DNA of 64,000 bases from Dyella sp. M7H15-1 (GCF_004114615.1 NZ_CP035300.1:62001-126000); one strand, 5' to 3'. Shown: positions 34,080 to 44,144, counted from the stretch's first letter. The notes: generated by a model not told the origin, from the sequence alone. Made by a program: numbers and translations.

Positions 34080-35320
34080 CAATGCTTCAAAATTCAAGCG
34101 ACATAACCTCGATTACAAATAAGCCCACAAAAAAACATGGCGGCAGTGCCGCGGAAGTTTTTTTGGTGTTTCTCAAACTAGGGGTGACTTCGTTCGGGGG
34201 GCCGATTGCGCACCTTGGATACTTTCGACAGGAGTTCGTGGAAAAACGCCGTTGGCTGGACGATGAGCATTTTGTGCATTTGCTGGCTCTGTGTCAGTTC
34301 CTGCCCGGGCCGGCCAGCAGCCAACTCGGCTTTTCGATTGGTCTGCTCAGGGCGGGATGGCGTGGTGCGATTGCGGCGTTCGTGGCGTTCACGATGCCAT
34401 CGGCACTGATTCTTTTTGCATTGGCCATGCTAAGCGACCAATTGGTAGGACCTTGGGGGCAAGGCGCGCTGCATGGATTGAAGTTGGTCGCCGTAGCCGT
34501 CGTAGCCCAAGGCGTCTTGGGCATGGCGCGCACCTTAACTCCAGATCGGCCGCGGGCGTTGATTGCTGCGGTAGCGGCAGGCGTCATCGCTGTCGGCAAC
34601 AACGCATGGCTTCAGCTTCTCATCGTCATCGCCGGCGGATTATTGGGGCTCGTCCTGTGTCATGGAGTGACGAGGCCGACCCAGAGTTCTTTTGATCTCA
34701 GGTATGGGCGTCGCACTGGTATCGCACTATTCGCATTGTTCTCCATCCTCTTGGTGACAACGCTGATGCCGTTGCAAGGATTCCCTCCTCTCGTGCACGT
34801 AGCCGGCGCCTTTTATCAAGCAGGCGCTTTGGTCTTCGGCGGTGGACATGTGGTACTGCCGTTACTCAAGCAAACTGTTGTGGATACCGGCTGGATCAGC
34901 AACGACACCTTTCTCGCCGGATATGGCGCAGCGCAAGCAGTGCCAGGCCCCATGTTTACTCTTTCGGCATTCCTTGGAGATAGATTGCATGGAGGAGATG
35001 GAGGATTTCTTGGTGCAACCACCAGCTTGATATCGATCTTTCTACCTGGCCTGTTGCTGGTTGCCGCTGCGCTTCCCTTCTGGCGTGTCGTTGGTGGAGG
35101 GCCGATCGCAGCGAGAGTTCTTGCGGGTGTGAATGCAGCAGTGGTGGGACTGCTGGCTGCTGCACTCTACGACCCTGTATGGATTAGTGCGGTGCTAAAT
35201 GCAAAGGATTTTGCAATCGCATTGATTGCCTTTGTTCTACTGGTTGCGGGGCGGGCTCCCGTATTGTTGGTCGTTACGTGGTGTGTTGTGGCTGCGACTT
35301 TCGCACATGTCGTCGGGTAG
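34076..35320 (+). CDS. chrA: Chromate transporter, CHR family
   Basis: ATG 34076 overlaps the oxidase stop. 414 aa, the full two-halved form. First half SFGGPIAHLGYFRQEFVEKRRWL and LCQFLPGPASSQLGFSIG; second half VFGGGHVVLPLL and AVPGPMFTLSAFLG, which are the duplicated CHR motifs. About ten membrane segments. Such proteins export chromate, protecting the cell. Last gene of the cassette started by padR. Confidence 0.93.
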   Translation: MTMLQNSSDITSITNKPTKKHGGSAAEVFLVFLKLGVTSFGGPIAHLGYFRQEFVEKRRWLDDEHFVHLLALCQFLPGPASSQLGFSIGLLRAGWRGAIAAFVAFTMPSALILFALAMLSDQLVGPWGQGALHGLKLVAVAVVAQGVLGMARTLTPDRPRALIAAVAAGVIAVGNNAWLQLLIVIAGGLLGLVLCHGVTRPTQSSFDLRYGRRTGIALFALFSILLVTTLMPLQGFPPLVHVAGAFYQAGALVFGGGHVVLPLLKQTVVDTGWISNDTFLAGYGAAQAVPGPMFTLSAFLGDRLHGGDGGFLGATTSLISIFLPGLLLVAAALPFWRVVGGGPIAARVLAGVNAAVVGLLAAALYDPVWISAVLNAKDFAIALIAFVLLVAGRAPVLLVVTWCVVAATFAHVVG

Positions 35321-35392
35321 ATATCGGCTGGAGCATGGCCTATATCGATTCCGAATTAACAGTAGTGGCTTGGAAGAGCGGATATCTGATCA

Positions 35393-36340
35393 ATGGAGCT
35401 TCGTCATCTACGTTGTTTTCTAGCCGTGGCGGAGGAGCTTCACTTCGCTCGTGCAGCAGAGCGACTGCATATTGAGCAGTCTCCGCTATCGCGAGCGATT
35501 AAAGAACTTGAAGAAGATCTTGGTACCCAGCTTTTTGTGCGAACCACGCGCAGCACACGCTTGACACGTGCAGGACAACTATTTCTGGACCATGTGCAGC
35601 GTGTGTTCGCAGCCCTCCAGCAAGCACGAGACAGCGTAAAGGCTGCCACCAATGGCTTTCACAGTCAGTTGCGCGTAGCGCTCTCGGATGGCATCCCGCC
35701 GTCGCGCTTCTCGACCTTTCTGGCGTTGTGCCGTCAAGAGGAGCCGGAGATCGAGATACGTCTGACCGAAGTCCCATTGGTACAGCAGATCAAAGGACTG
35801 CACGAAGACTTGTACGATGTGGGGTTCGCACGATCGGATGAAGTTGGCGATGGCATCCTTGCCGAAGCCGTCTGGACCGACCCATTGGTGGTAGCGGTTC
35901 CTGCTCGCCATCCTCTGCTGACATACAAGCGCATCCCTCTGAAGGAATTGCTGCGCTACCCGTTGGTACTTGGAGATCCGCAGATATGCGAAGGTTATGT
36001 GCGACAGATAGAGCGAGTGCTGCGGAAGGCCGACCAAGAGCCATTGATCGCCGAACGGGTAGTTTCCACCGATCTGATGATGGCGCTGGTAGCAGCAGGC
36101 TTCGCCTTGGGACTGGCTGGTGCTTCGCAAATCGTCAACAGCCGCGAGTCAGGCGTGGTGGCTCGGCCTCTTGCTGGCTTCCGAATGCCGGTGCTGACCA
36201 CGTATCTGCTGCGCTTGAACAACAAACCAACTGAGGCACTGGCTCGCTTTGTCGCAAGAATAAGCGCCATCGACTCGCCTCCTGCAATGAACCCTGCTGA
36301 ACTATCCGACCTCGATGCTTCGGAGGAAATCGAACCGTGA
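35393..36340 (+). CDS. LysR-family regulator (TraR-like)
   Basis: ATG 35393; 315 aa. MELRHLRCFLAVAEELHFARAAERLHIEQSPLSRAIKELEEDLGTQLFVRTTRSTRLTRAG is a standard LysR winged helix, with a BenM/CatM-like effector domain after it (PLVVAVPARHPLL...). In Tn4371-type ICEs a LysR-type gene stands directly before traG and is called traR; the position is the same here. It probably controls the transfer operon, whose first gene it overlaps. Confidence 0.88.
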   Translation: MELRHLRCFLAVAEELHFARAAERLHIEQSPLSRAIKELEEDLGTQLFVRTTRSTRLTRAGQLFLDHVQRVFAALQQARDSVKAATNGFHSQLRVALSDGIPPSRFSTFLALCRQEEPEIEIRLTEVPLVQQIKGLHEDLYDVGFARSDEVGDGILAEAVWTDPLVVAVPARHPLLTYKRIPLKELLRYPLVLGDPQICEGYVRQIERVLRKADQEPLIAERVVSTDLMMALVAAGFALGLAGASQIVNSRESGVVARPLAGFRMPVLTTYLLRLNNKPTEALARFVARISAIDSPPAMNPAELSDLDASEEIEP

Positions 36341-36585
36341 ACAGGATCATGTTGTTTACACTTGCCGTAGCGCTGACTGCTTGCGGCAAGTCTCCACCAG
36401 CCGAAACGGTGGAGGCTCTTGCAGCCAACCCCACACGGTTGAAGGAATTGCGCGAACAGTGCAAGACGGATCGCGCCAAGGTGGGCGATGAACTCTGCAA
36501 TCGTGCGGCCGAGGCAACGAATCGGCGCTTCTTCGGGGATGGCAAGACGCCGTACACCCCGCCGAAGGAGCAGCCGAAGTTCTGA
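36337..36585 (+). CDS. EexN-like entry exclusion lipoprotein
   Basis: GTG 36337 overlaps the previous stop. 82 aa. The signal ends in a lipobox LTACGK, so the cysteine becomes lipid-anchored. VEALAANPTRLKELREQCKTDRAKVGDELCNRAAEATNRRFFGDG is the EexN pattern. Such lipoproteins block entry of a second copy of a related element. It resembles the TrbK-position lipoprotein at 44145 (VDALAADPTRLHALRAQCQ). Confidence 0.85.
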   Translation: MNRIMLFTLAVALTACGKSPPAETVEALAANPTRLKELREQCKTDRAKVGDELCNRAAEATNRRFFGDGKTPYTPPKEQPKF

Positions 36586-36806
36586 TCGTTGCCTATTCGT
36601 AAGAAACTTCGATCCCCCAACTCGATACGCCGCAATGCGCCGCCGCACGCGGCGTTTCTCCAATATTCGCCACTGCGCGAAATCTTGCTTTTTCCGCGAC
36701 TTTTCTTCCGATAACGGTCTTTGACCGGCCCTCGACCTGACTCCGATCCTCGCGTGTACGGCACGCCCTTGTGCCGCGTGTCGCACAGGAGAAAACGGAG
36801 GCGGAG

Positions 36807-38810
36807 ATGCAAGGTCAAGGCGTGCTGTTCGGGCAGATCGCCGTGGTATTCGGCATTGTGTTCGCCGGCGTGTGGGCCGCCACACAATGGACAGCCGCCG
36901 CCTTGGGCTACCAGCTACGCCTTGGCTCGCCCTGGTTCGATTTCTTCCACACGCCGGTCTACCACCCTTGGCGGCTGTTCGAGTGGTGGTTCCTCTACGA
37001 CGGCTATGCACGGCACGTCTTCGACGTAGGCGGCGCGATCGCTGGGGGCAGCGGCCTCATGTCCGTGCTGGTCGCAATCGCCATGTCAGTGTGGCGGTCG
37101 CGGCAATCGAAGCTGGTCACGACCTACGGTTCGGCGCGCTGGGCTGATGCTGCCGATATTCGCAAGGCCAAACTCGACAAGCCCGTCGGCGTTTTTCTCG
37201 GCCTACATCGCGGCCAATACCTGCGGCATGAAGGCCCGGAACACGTCCTGACCTTCGCGCCGACGCGCTCCGGCAAGGGTGTCGGCCTGGTGGTGCCGAC
37301 GCTGTTGAGCTGGCCGGCGTCCGCCGTCATCCACGACATCAAGGGCGAGAACTGGCAGATCACCGCCGGCTGGCGCTCGCGCTTCTCGCACTGCCTGCTG
37401 TTCAACCCCACCGATGCCAAATCGGCGGCCTACAACCCGCTGCTCGAAGTCCGGCGCGGCGCGCATGAAGTGCGCGACGTGCAGAACATCGCGGACATCC
37501 TGGTCGATCCCGAAGGCGCGCTCGAACGCCGCAATCATTGGGAGAAGACTTCGCACGCGCTGCTGGTCGGCGCCATCCTGCACGTGCTCTACGCCGGCGA
37601 GGACAAAACGCTGCGCGGCGTCGCCAACTTCCTCTCCGACCCGGCTTGCCCGTTCGAGCTGACGCTGCATCGGATGATGACGACGTGTCACCTGGGCGAC
37701 GTGCCGCATCCCGTCGTCGCATCCGCTGCGCGCGAGGTGTTGAACAAGTCGGACAACGAGCGGTCGGGCGTGCTGTCCACCGCCATGTCGTTCCTCGGCC
37801 TGTACCGCGATCCCACAGTGGCCGAAGTCACGTCGCGCTGCGACTGGCGCATCGCCGACCTGATCGCATCCAAGTATCCCGTCTCGCTGTACCTCGTCGT
37901 GCCGCCGTCGGACATCAGCCGCACGAAGCCGCTGGTGCGCTTGATCCTCAACCAGATCGGTCGGCGCCTCACCGAATCGCTCGATGGCAGCGACGGCATC
38001 GCACGCCGCCACAAGTTGCTGCTGATGCTCGACGAGTTCCCGGCGCTGGGCCGCCTCGACTTCTTCGAGACGGCGCTGGCGTTCATGGCTGGCTATGGCA
38101 TCCGCAGCTTCCTCATCGCGCAGTCGCTCAACCAGATCGACAAAGCCTACGGCCAAAACCATTCCATCCTTGACAACTGCCATGTGCGCGTGACGTTCGC
38201 CACCAACGACGAACGCACCGCCAAGCGCATCTCGGAAACGCTCGGCACCGCCACCGAACTGCGCGCGCAGCGCAACTACGCCGGCCATCGTCTCTCGCCG
38301 TGGCTGGGCCACCTGATGGTGTCGCGCCAGGAAACCGCGCGTCCGCTGCTGACGCCCGGCGAAGTGATGCAGCTCCCGCCCGACGACGCCGTGGTGATGG
38401 TGTCCAGTGTCGCGCCGATCAGAGCCAAGAAGCTGCGCTACTACGCCGACGCGAATTTCAAGCGCCGCGTGCTGCCGCCACCGGCGCTTGCCGCCGGGCG
38501 CTATGCCGACGCACCACCGCTGCGGCCGGACGACTGGAGCGGGCTGGCTATTCCTGCCGTTCCAACCGCGCCCGCAGTCGTGGGCCTGGCTGCCATCGAC
38601 ACGGGCTCGACCGATGACGGCGGCCCGCGCCGGCAGCCGGAGCTATCCGAAGTCGCCGCCTATAGCCCCGAGCAGCAGCCGGCCGATAACGACCTGGCGC
38701 TGCTCGATGACGACGACCTGCCGTTGCCGCTTCCTCGCCAACTCGATCCGGCCATGCAACGCACGGCTCGGCTCGCGTCCCTCGACCAACAGGACGGGAT
38801 CGAGCTATGA
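36807..38810 (+). CDS. traG: Type IV coupling protein TraG (VirD4)
   Basis: ATG 36807 after AACGGAGGCGGAG; 667 aa. Two N-terminal membrane helices, then the ATPase: Walker A APTRSGKGVG (K157), Walker B LLLMLDEFPALG, and LIAQSLNQIDKAYG. It is a hexameric motor in the inner membrane that takes the relaxase-DNA complex to the Trb secretion channel. The start of the transfer operon; the next gene overlaps by 4 bp. Confidence 0.96.
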   Translation: MQGQGVLFGQIAVVFGIVFAGVWAATQWTAAALGYQLRLGSPWFDFFHTPVYHPWRLFEWWFLYDGYARHVFDVGGAIAGGSGLMSVLVAIAMSVWRSRQSKLVTTYGSARWADAADIRKAKLDKPVGVFLGLHRGQYLRHEGPEHVLTFAPTRSGKGVGLVVPTLLSWPASAVIHDIKGENWQITAGWRSRFSHCLLFNPTDAKSAAYNPLLEVRRGAHEVRDVQNIADILVDPEGALERRNHWEKTSHALLVGAILHVLYAGEDKTLRGVANFLSDPACPFELTLHRMMTTCHLGDVPHPVVASAAREVLNKSDNERSGVLSTAMSFLGLYRDPTVAEVTSRCDWRIADLIASKYPVSLYLVVPPSDISRTKPLVRLILNQIGRRLTESLDGSDGIARRHKLLLMLDEFPALGRLDFFETALAFMAGYGIRSFLIAQSLNQIDKAYGQNHSILDNCHVRVTFATNDERTAKRISETLGTATELRAQRNYAGHRLSPWLGHLMVSRQETARPLLTPGEVMQLPPDDAVVMVSSVAPIRAKKLRYYADANFKRRVLPPPALAAGRYADAPPLRPDDWSGLAIPAVPTAPAVVGLAAIDTGSTDDGGPRRQPELSEVAAYSPEQQPADNDLALLDDDDLPLPLPRQLDPAMQRTARLASLDQQDGIEL

Positions 38811-39271
38811 GCCAGTACCGCCTCAACTTGTTCATTCCGCACGAGCATGCCAAGCGCCTCGACGAACTGGCCGCGAAGAAAGGCGTATCGAAGTCATCCA
38901 TCGTCGCGGCGGCGCTGGCGTCATGGCTGTCACCCGATGCGGGCGACCAGCGTGAGGCTGCCATCGCCAAGCGGCTCGACCGGCTGACGCGCCAGTTCGA
39001 GAAGTTGGAGCGCGACCAGAACATCGAGATCGAGACGCTGGCGCTGTTCGTTCGCTACTTCCTGACGGTCAGCACGCCGATTCCCGAGGCCCACCAGGAT
39101 GCGGCCCGAGCGCAGGGCAAGGCACGTTTTGAGCAGTTCGTCGAACAGCTCGGCCGCCACTTGATGCGCGGTCGCAGCCTCGTGCGTGACGTGGTGGAGG
39201 AACTGAATCCCGACACCGCGCGACTGGACGACGCGGCGGCGCTGGCCACAGCCCAGGAGCGTGCGACATGA
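38807..39271 (+). CDS. CopG-like ribbon-helix-helix protein
   Basis: ATG 38807 overlaps traG. 154 aa. MSQYRLNLFIPHEHAKRLDELAAKKGVSKSSIVAAALASWL is a CopG/MetJ DNA-binding fold; the rest is helical (EIETLALFVRYFLTV). Always found between traG and trbB in Tn4371-like ICEs, it may regulate the trb operon or act as an auxiliary transfer factor. Confidence 0.88.
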   Translation: MSQYRLNLFIPHEHAKRLDELAAKKGVSKSSIVAAALASWLSPDAGDQREAAIAKRLDRLTRQFEKLERDQNIEIETLALFVRYFLTVSTPIPEAHQDAARAQGKARFEQFVEQLGRHLMRGRSLVRDVVEELNPDTARLDDAAALATAQERAT

Positions 39272-40296
39272 GCGCGCAACCGCAGTCCTTCGCCGTTACG
39301 TCGCTCGACCGGCGCATCCGCATGTTGCGCACGGCGATGGGGCCGCTGATCGCCGCCGCGTTGGAAGACCCGGACGTGGTGGAAATCATGCTCAACCCCG
39401 ACCGCACGCTGTGGGTCGATCGCCTGTCGTCGGGTCGAGCACCGATGGGTGCAGAGCTGTCCGAGGAAGATGGCGAACGCATCATCCGCCTGGTCGCCGC
39501 GCACGTCGGCGCGGAAGTGCATCGCGGCCAGCCGCTGCTGACCGCCGAGCTGCCCGAAACCGGCGAACGCTTCGAGGGCATCCTGCCACCGGCAGCGCCA
39601 GGACCGGCCTTCGCGCTGCGCAAGCGCGCGGTTGGCGTCATTCCGCTGGATCGCTACATCACCGATGGAATGATGAGCGTCGAGCAGGCCGCGTTCCTGC
39701 GCGACGCTGTACGCGAGCGCCAGAACATCCTCATCGCCGGCGGCACCAGCACCGGCAAGACCACGCTCGCCAATGCCTTGCTCGCAGAGATCGCCGCTAC
39801 CGGCGACCGCGTGCTGGTGCTCGAAGACACGGTGGAACTGCAATGCGCGGCACGCGACCACGTACCTCTGCGCACGCGCGCTGGCGTCGTGTCGATGACC
39901 GAGCTGGTGCGCGCCACGATGCGTTTGCGCCCTGACCGGGTGATCGTCGGCGAGGTGCGCGGCGGCGAGGCGCTGGATCTCATCAAGGTGTGGGGCACCG
40001 GCCATCCCGGAGGCATCGCCACGATCCACGCCGGTTCCGCACCGGGCGCGCTGCTGCGCCTGGAGCAACTGATCCTCGAAGTCGCGGTGAACCCGCCGCG
40101 GGCGCTGGTCGCCGAAGCGGTCAACGTCGTCATTCACATCGCCGGCCGCGGCCGGCGCCGTCGCATCGAAAGCATCGCCCGCGTCCTCGGTTTCGACGGC
40201 GTGGGCTACCGCCTCGCGGACGCGCTGGAGCCACCGCCGCATCCAGAGCTGCCGCTCCCTTTCCCGAACCCCAACCACCTTGGAGAACTGCCATGA
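39268..40296 (+). CDS. trbB: TrbB, VirB11-type ATPase
   Basis: ATG 39268 overlaps the CopG-like gene. 342 aa. Walker A IAGGTSTGKTTLANALL (K164), the Asp box LVLEDTVELQC, and RPDRVIVGEVRGGEALDLIKVWGTGHPGG for Walker B and the His box. A hexameric cytoplasmic ATPase that powers pilus assembly and DNA transfer. Confidence 0.96.
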   Translation: MSAQPQSFAVTSLDRRIRMLRTAMGPLIAAALEDPDVVEIMLNPDRTLWVDRLSSGRAPMGAELSEEDGERIIRLVAAHVGAEVHRGQPLLTAELPETGERFEGILPPAAPGPAFALRKRAVGVIPLDRYITDGMMSVEQAAFLRDAVRERQNILIAGGTSTGKTTLANALLAEIAATGDRVLVLEDTVELQCAARDHVPLRTRAGVVSMTELVRATMRLRPDRVIVGEVRGGEALDLIKVWGTGHPGGIATIHAGSAPGALLRLEQLILEVAVNPPRALVAEAVNVVIHIAGRGRRRRIESIARVLGFDGVGYRLADALEPPPHPELPLPFPNPNHLGELP

Positions 40297-40676
40297 CGCA
40301 GATGCACGCCGCTGCTTTCCGCTTTTCCGTAAATCCGGCTTCCATCCCCGTGCGTCTGCGCCGCCTAGCGGCACCGGCGCACCGCGGCCTGCTGTCGGCG
40401 GCCGTCATGCTGATGACGGCTGGCACGGCGCAGGCCGCCGGCTCCTCGATGCCGTGGGAAGGCCCGCTGCAATCCATCCTCGAATCCATCCAGGGGCCGG
40501 TCGCGCGCATCGTCGCCGTCATCATCATCATCGCCACTGGCCTTGCGCTGGCCTTCGGCGACACGTCGGGCGGCTTCCGCAAGCTCATCCAGATCGTGTT
40601 CGGCCTGTCCATCGCATTCGCGGCGTCGAGCTTCTTCCTGTCGTTCTTCAGCTTCTCCGGCGGTGCCGTCGTATGA
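40293..40676 (+). CDS. trbC: TrbC, conjugative pilin precursor
   Basis: ATG 40293 overlaps trbB. 127 aa. Long signal peptide ending in TAQAAGSSMPW and two hydrophobic helices (IVAVIIIIATGLALAFG, IVFGLSIAFAASSFFLSFF), the VirB2 layout. Processed and probably cyclised by the TraF-like peptidase at 27772 to form the pilus subunit. Confidence 0.94.
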   Translation: MTQMHAAAFRFSVNPASIPVRLRRLAAPAHRGLLSAAVMLMTAGTAQAAGSSMPWEGPLQSILESIQGPVARIVAVIIIIATGLALAFGDTSGGFRKLIQIVFGLSIAFAASSFFLSFFSFSGGAVV

Positions 40677-40942
40677 GTACGGCCACCGATCTGCCGGGTT
40701 TCGAGGTGCCGCTGCATCGCTCGCTGACCGAGCCGATCCTGCTGGGCGGCGCACCGCGCACCGTGGCGATCGCCAACGGCACGCTCGCCGCCGCCGTGGG
40801 CCTGGGCCTGCAACTGTGGATTCCCGGCGTCGTGCTCTGGGTCGTTGGTCATTCGCTGGCCGTGTGGGGCGCGCGTGTCGATCCGCAGTTCATGCAGGTG
40901 TTCGCCAAGCACCTCAAGCACAAGCCGCTGCTGGACGTGTGA
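40673..40942 (+). CDS. trbD: TrbD, VirB3-like
   Basis: ATG 40673 overlaps trbC. 89 aa with one or two membrane helices. PGFEVPLHRSLTEPILLGGAPR and ARVDPQFMQVFAKHLKHK are conserved in TrbD. An inner-membrane part of the secretion channel working with TrbE. Confidence 0.94.
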   Translation: MSTATDLPGFEVPLHRSLTEPILLGGAPRTVAIANGTLAAAVGLGLQLWIPGVVLWVVGHSLAVWGARVDPQFMQVFAKHLKHKPLLDV

Positions 40943-40957
40943 CGGGAGGCCGCCGCG

Positions 40958-43408
40958 ATGCTCAACCTCGCCGAATACCGCCAGCGACCGGCCTTGCTTG
41001 CCGACTGGCTGCCGTGGGCTGGCCTTGTCGCGCCCGGCCTCGTGCTGAACAAGGATGGTTCGTTCCAGCGCACGGCACGGTTCCGTGGCCCCGACCTCGA
41101 CAGCGCGACGCAAGGCGAGCTGATCGCCACCACCGCGCGACTGAACAACGCGCTGCGCCGGCTTGACGCCGGCTGGGCGCTGTTCGTCGAAGCCGAGCGC
41201 CGGCCGGCAGCCGACTATCCGCGCTCGGATTTCCCAGAGCCGCTGTCGTGGCTGGTGGACGAGGAACGCCGCGCGACCTTCGAGGAATCGGGAAACCACT
41301 TCGAGAGCGGCTATCACCTCACGCTGCAATACCTGCCGCCGGAGGAATCCCGCGCCCGCGCGGCCAAGCTGTTGTACGAGAACACGCCGACCGCTGGCGT
41401 GGACTGGCGCGAACGCCTGACCGCATTCGTCGCGGAAACCGGCCGCATCTTCGATCTGCTCGACGGCGTGATGCCGGAAATCGACTGGCTCGACGACGCC
41501 GAAACGCTGACCTACCTGCATGCGACCGTTTCGACGCAACGCTATCGCGTCGGCGTGCCGGCAGTGCCGTTCCATCTCGACGCGCTGCTGGCCGACGTGC
41601 CGCTGATCGGTGGGCTCGCGCCAATACTCGGTGATGCACACCTGCGCGTCGTGACGGTGCGCGGATTCCCGACCTCGACCTGGCCGGGGATTCTGGACGA
41701 CCTCAATCGGCTCGGTTTCGCGTATCGCTGGAGCACGCGCTTCCTCTGCATGGACAAGGCCGAAGCCGAAAAGGAACTCGGCCGCCTGCGCCGGCAGTGG
41801 TTCGCCAAGCGCAAGAACGTCCTCGCACTGCTGCGCGAAACGATCTTCCAGCAGGAAAGCCCATTGGTCGATACCGACGCGAGCAACAAGGCCACCGACG
41901 CCGACGCCGCGATGCAGGAGCTGGGCAGCGATCAAGTCGCCTTCGGTTTCGTCACCGCGACCGTGACGGTGCTTGATACCGACGCCGACACGGCCGACGA
42001 GAAGCTGCGCATGGTGGAGCGCGCGATTCAGAGCCGGGGCTTCGTGACCATCCACGAAACCCTTAATTCCGTAGAGGCGTGGCTGTCGTCGATCCCCGGC
42101 AACGCTTACGCCAATGTGCGTCAGCCCATCATCTCCACGCTGAACCTCGCGCACCTGACGCCGGTGTCGGCGGTCTGGGCTGGGCCGGAAAAGAATGAGC
42201 ATCTCGACGGCCCGCCGCTGATCGTTACCCGCACCGATGGCGCGACGCCGTTCCGGCTGGTGACGCACATCGGCGACGTCGGCCACACGCTGATTGCCGG
42301 TCCGACCGGCATGGGCAAGTCCGTGCTGCTCGCCACGCTGGCGATGCAGTTCCGGCGTTATCCCGGTTCGCGCATCTTTGCATTCGACATGGGCCGCTCG
42401 ATGCGCGCAACGGCGCTAGGCCTGGGCGGAGAGTATTACGACCTCGGCGCCGATGGCGCGATCGCGTTCCAGCCGCTCGCGCGCATCGACCACGAGGGTT
42501 ATCGCACATGGGCCGCCGAATGGGTCGAAGGCCGCCTGTCGCACGAAGGCGTCGCCCTCGGACCCGACGAGAAGGCGGCCGTATGGTCGGCGCTTGGCAG
42601 CCTCGCCAGCGCGCCGGTCGAACAGCGCACGCTCACCGGCCTGTCGGTACTGCTGCAATCGAATGCACTGCGTCAGGCGCTCGCGCCGTATGTGCTCGGC
42701 GGTGCACACGGCAAGCTGCTCGATGCTGATCACGACCGGCTCGGCGCGGCCGACGTGCAGTGCTTCGAGATGGAGGAGTTGATGCACAGCAAGGCCGCAG
42801 TGCTGGCCGTGCTGGGCTACCTGTTCGCGCGCTTCGATGAGCGTTTCGACGGGGCACCGACCCTGCTGATCCTCGACGAGTCGTGGCTGTTCCTCGATGA
42901 CCCGGTGTTCGCGGCGCGCATTCGCCAGTGGCTCAAGACGCTGCGCAAGAAGAACGTCAGCGTCATCTTCGCCACGCAGTCGCTCGCGGACATCAAGGAT
43001 TCGACCATCGCGCCGGCGATCATCGAGAGCTGCGCCAGCCGCATCTTCCTGCCGAACCCGCAGGCCACCGAACCGCAGATCCGCACGATCTACGAAGGCT
43101 TCGGCCTCAACAGCCGGCAAATCGAGATCGTCGCCACCGCGCAGCCCAAGCGCGACTACTACTACCAATCCCGCGCAGGCAATCGCCTGTTCGACCTCGA
43201 CCTGGGGCCGGTCGCGCTCGCGTTCGCGGGTGCCTCGACGCCCCAAGACCAGCGCGCCATCGACGACGTGCTGACCGACGCCGGAGCACCGGGGTTCGCC
43301 GGCGCCTGGCTGCGTCACCGCGGCCTCGATTGGGCGGCCGACCTGCTGCCGTCCGCGCCATCCGCCGCGTCCTTCCTCGCTCCCCAACCACAGGAGATTT
43401 CGCCATGA
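40958..43408 (+). CDS. trbE: TrbE, VirB4-type ATPase
   Basis: ATG 40958; 816 aa. Walker A AGPTGMGKSVLLATLAMQF (K454), Walker B LLILDESWLFLDDPVF, and VIFATQSLADIKDS. The largest ATPase of the channel, conserved in all type IV secretion systems, needed for pilus assembly. Full length, with no frameshift. Confidence 0.96.
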   Translation: MLNLAEYRQRPALLADWLPWAGLVAPGLVLNKDGSFQRTARFRGPDLDSATQGELIATTARLNNALRRLDAGWALFVEAERRPAADYPRSDFPEPLSWLVDEERRATFEESGNHFESGYHLTLQYLPPEESRARAAKLLYENTPTAGVDWRERLTAFVAETGRIFDLLDGVMPEIDWLDDAETLTYLHATVSTQRYRVGVPAVPFHLDALLADVPLIGGLAPILGDAHLRVVTVRGFPTSTWPGILDDLNRLGFAYRWSTRFLCMDKAEAEKELGRLRRQWFAKRKNVLALLRETIFQQESPLVDTDASNKATDADAAMQELGSDQVAFGFVTATVTVLDTDADTADEKLRMVERAIQSRGFVTIHETLNSVEAWLSSIPGNAYANVRQPIISTLNLAHLTPVSAVWAGPEKNEHLDGPPLIVTRTDGATPFRLVTHIGDVGHTLIAGPTGMGKSVLLATLAMQFRRYPGSRIFAFDMGRSMRATALGLGGEYYDLGADGAIAFQPLARIDHEGYRTWAAEWVEGRLSHEGVALGPDEKAAVWSALGSLASAPVEQRTLTGLSVLLQSNALRQALAPYVLGGAHGKLLDADHDRLGAADVQCFEMEELMHSKAAVLAVLGYLFARFDERFDGAPTLLILDESWLFLDDPVFAARIRQWLKTLRKKNVSVIFATQSLADIKDSTIAPAIIESCASRIFLPNPQATEPQIRTIYEGFGLNSRQIEIVATAQPKRDYYYQSRAGNRLFDLDLGPVALAFAGASTPQDQRAIDDVLTDAGAPGFAGAWLRHRGLDWAADLLPSAPSAASFLAPQPQEISP

Positions 43409-44133
43409 AGATTCGCCTTCTCGCCCTTGCGGTCGCGGCGTTCGTCGGCGTCATGCCGGCCGCACACGCGCAATGGGCCGTCATCGACGCGACCAACCTC
43501 GTGCAGAACACGATGACCGCCGCGCGCACGCTGGAGCAGATCAACAACCAGGTCCGGCAACTCCAGAACCAGGCGCAGTCGCTGATCAATCAGGCGCGCA
43601 ACTTGGCGAACCTGCCGTTTAACGTGGTCAGCCAGTTGCGCACGAACCTGGCGACTACGCAGCAACTCATCGCGCAGGCGCAAGGACTGGCGTTCCAGGT
43701 GCAGAGCATGGACCAGCAGTTCGCGCAGTTGTATCCGCAGCAGTACGCCGCGACCGTGAGCAGCAATCAGATGTATCAGGACGCCCACCAGCGTTGGCAG
43801 AACACGCTCAACGGCTTGCAGACCGCGATGCAAATGCAGGCGCAGGTGTCGCAGAACATCAGTGTTGACGCGGGCACCATGTCCGACCTCGTGGGCCAGA
43901 GCCAATCGGCCACCGGCGCCCTGCAGGCTATGCAGGCGACCAATCAGCTTTTGGCCCTGCAAGCGAAACAGACCAGCGAGTCGCAGCAACTCCAGCTCAC
44001 ACAGAGCCGCGCGGCGGCGCTGGAACTGGCGCGACAGGCCGCCGCCGTCGAACAAGGCCGCGTCATCACGCAACGCTTCCTCGGCACCGGCACGCCGTAC
44101 ACGCCGCAGTCCGTGAACTTCTACGGCAACTGA
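43405..44133 (+). CDS. trbJ: TrbJ, VirB5-like periplasmic protein
   Basis: ATG 43405 overlaps trbE. 242 aa with a Sec signal peptide (LLALAVAAFVGVMPAAHAQ). The mature protein is a long Gln-rich helical rod (LEQINNQVRQLQNQAQSLINQ...), typical of TrbJ/VirB5 minor pilus tip components. Confidence 0.94.
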   Translation: MKIRLLALAVAAFVGVMPAAHAQWAVIDATNLVQNTMTAARTLEQINNQVRQLQNQAQSLINQARNLANLPFNVVSQLRTNLATTQQLIAQAQGLAFQVQSMDQQFAQLYPQQYAATVSSNQMYQDAHQRWQNTLNGLQTAMQMQAQVSQNISVDAGTMSDLVGQSQSATGALQAMQATNQLLALQAKQTSESQQLQLTQSRAAALELARQAAAVEQGRVITQRFLGTGTPYTPQSVNFYGN

Positions 44134-44144
44134 CGGACACGGCC

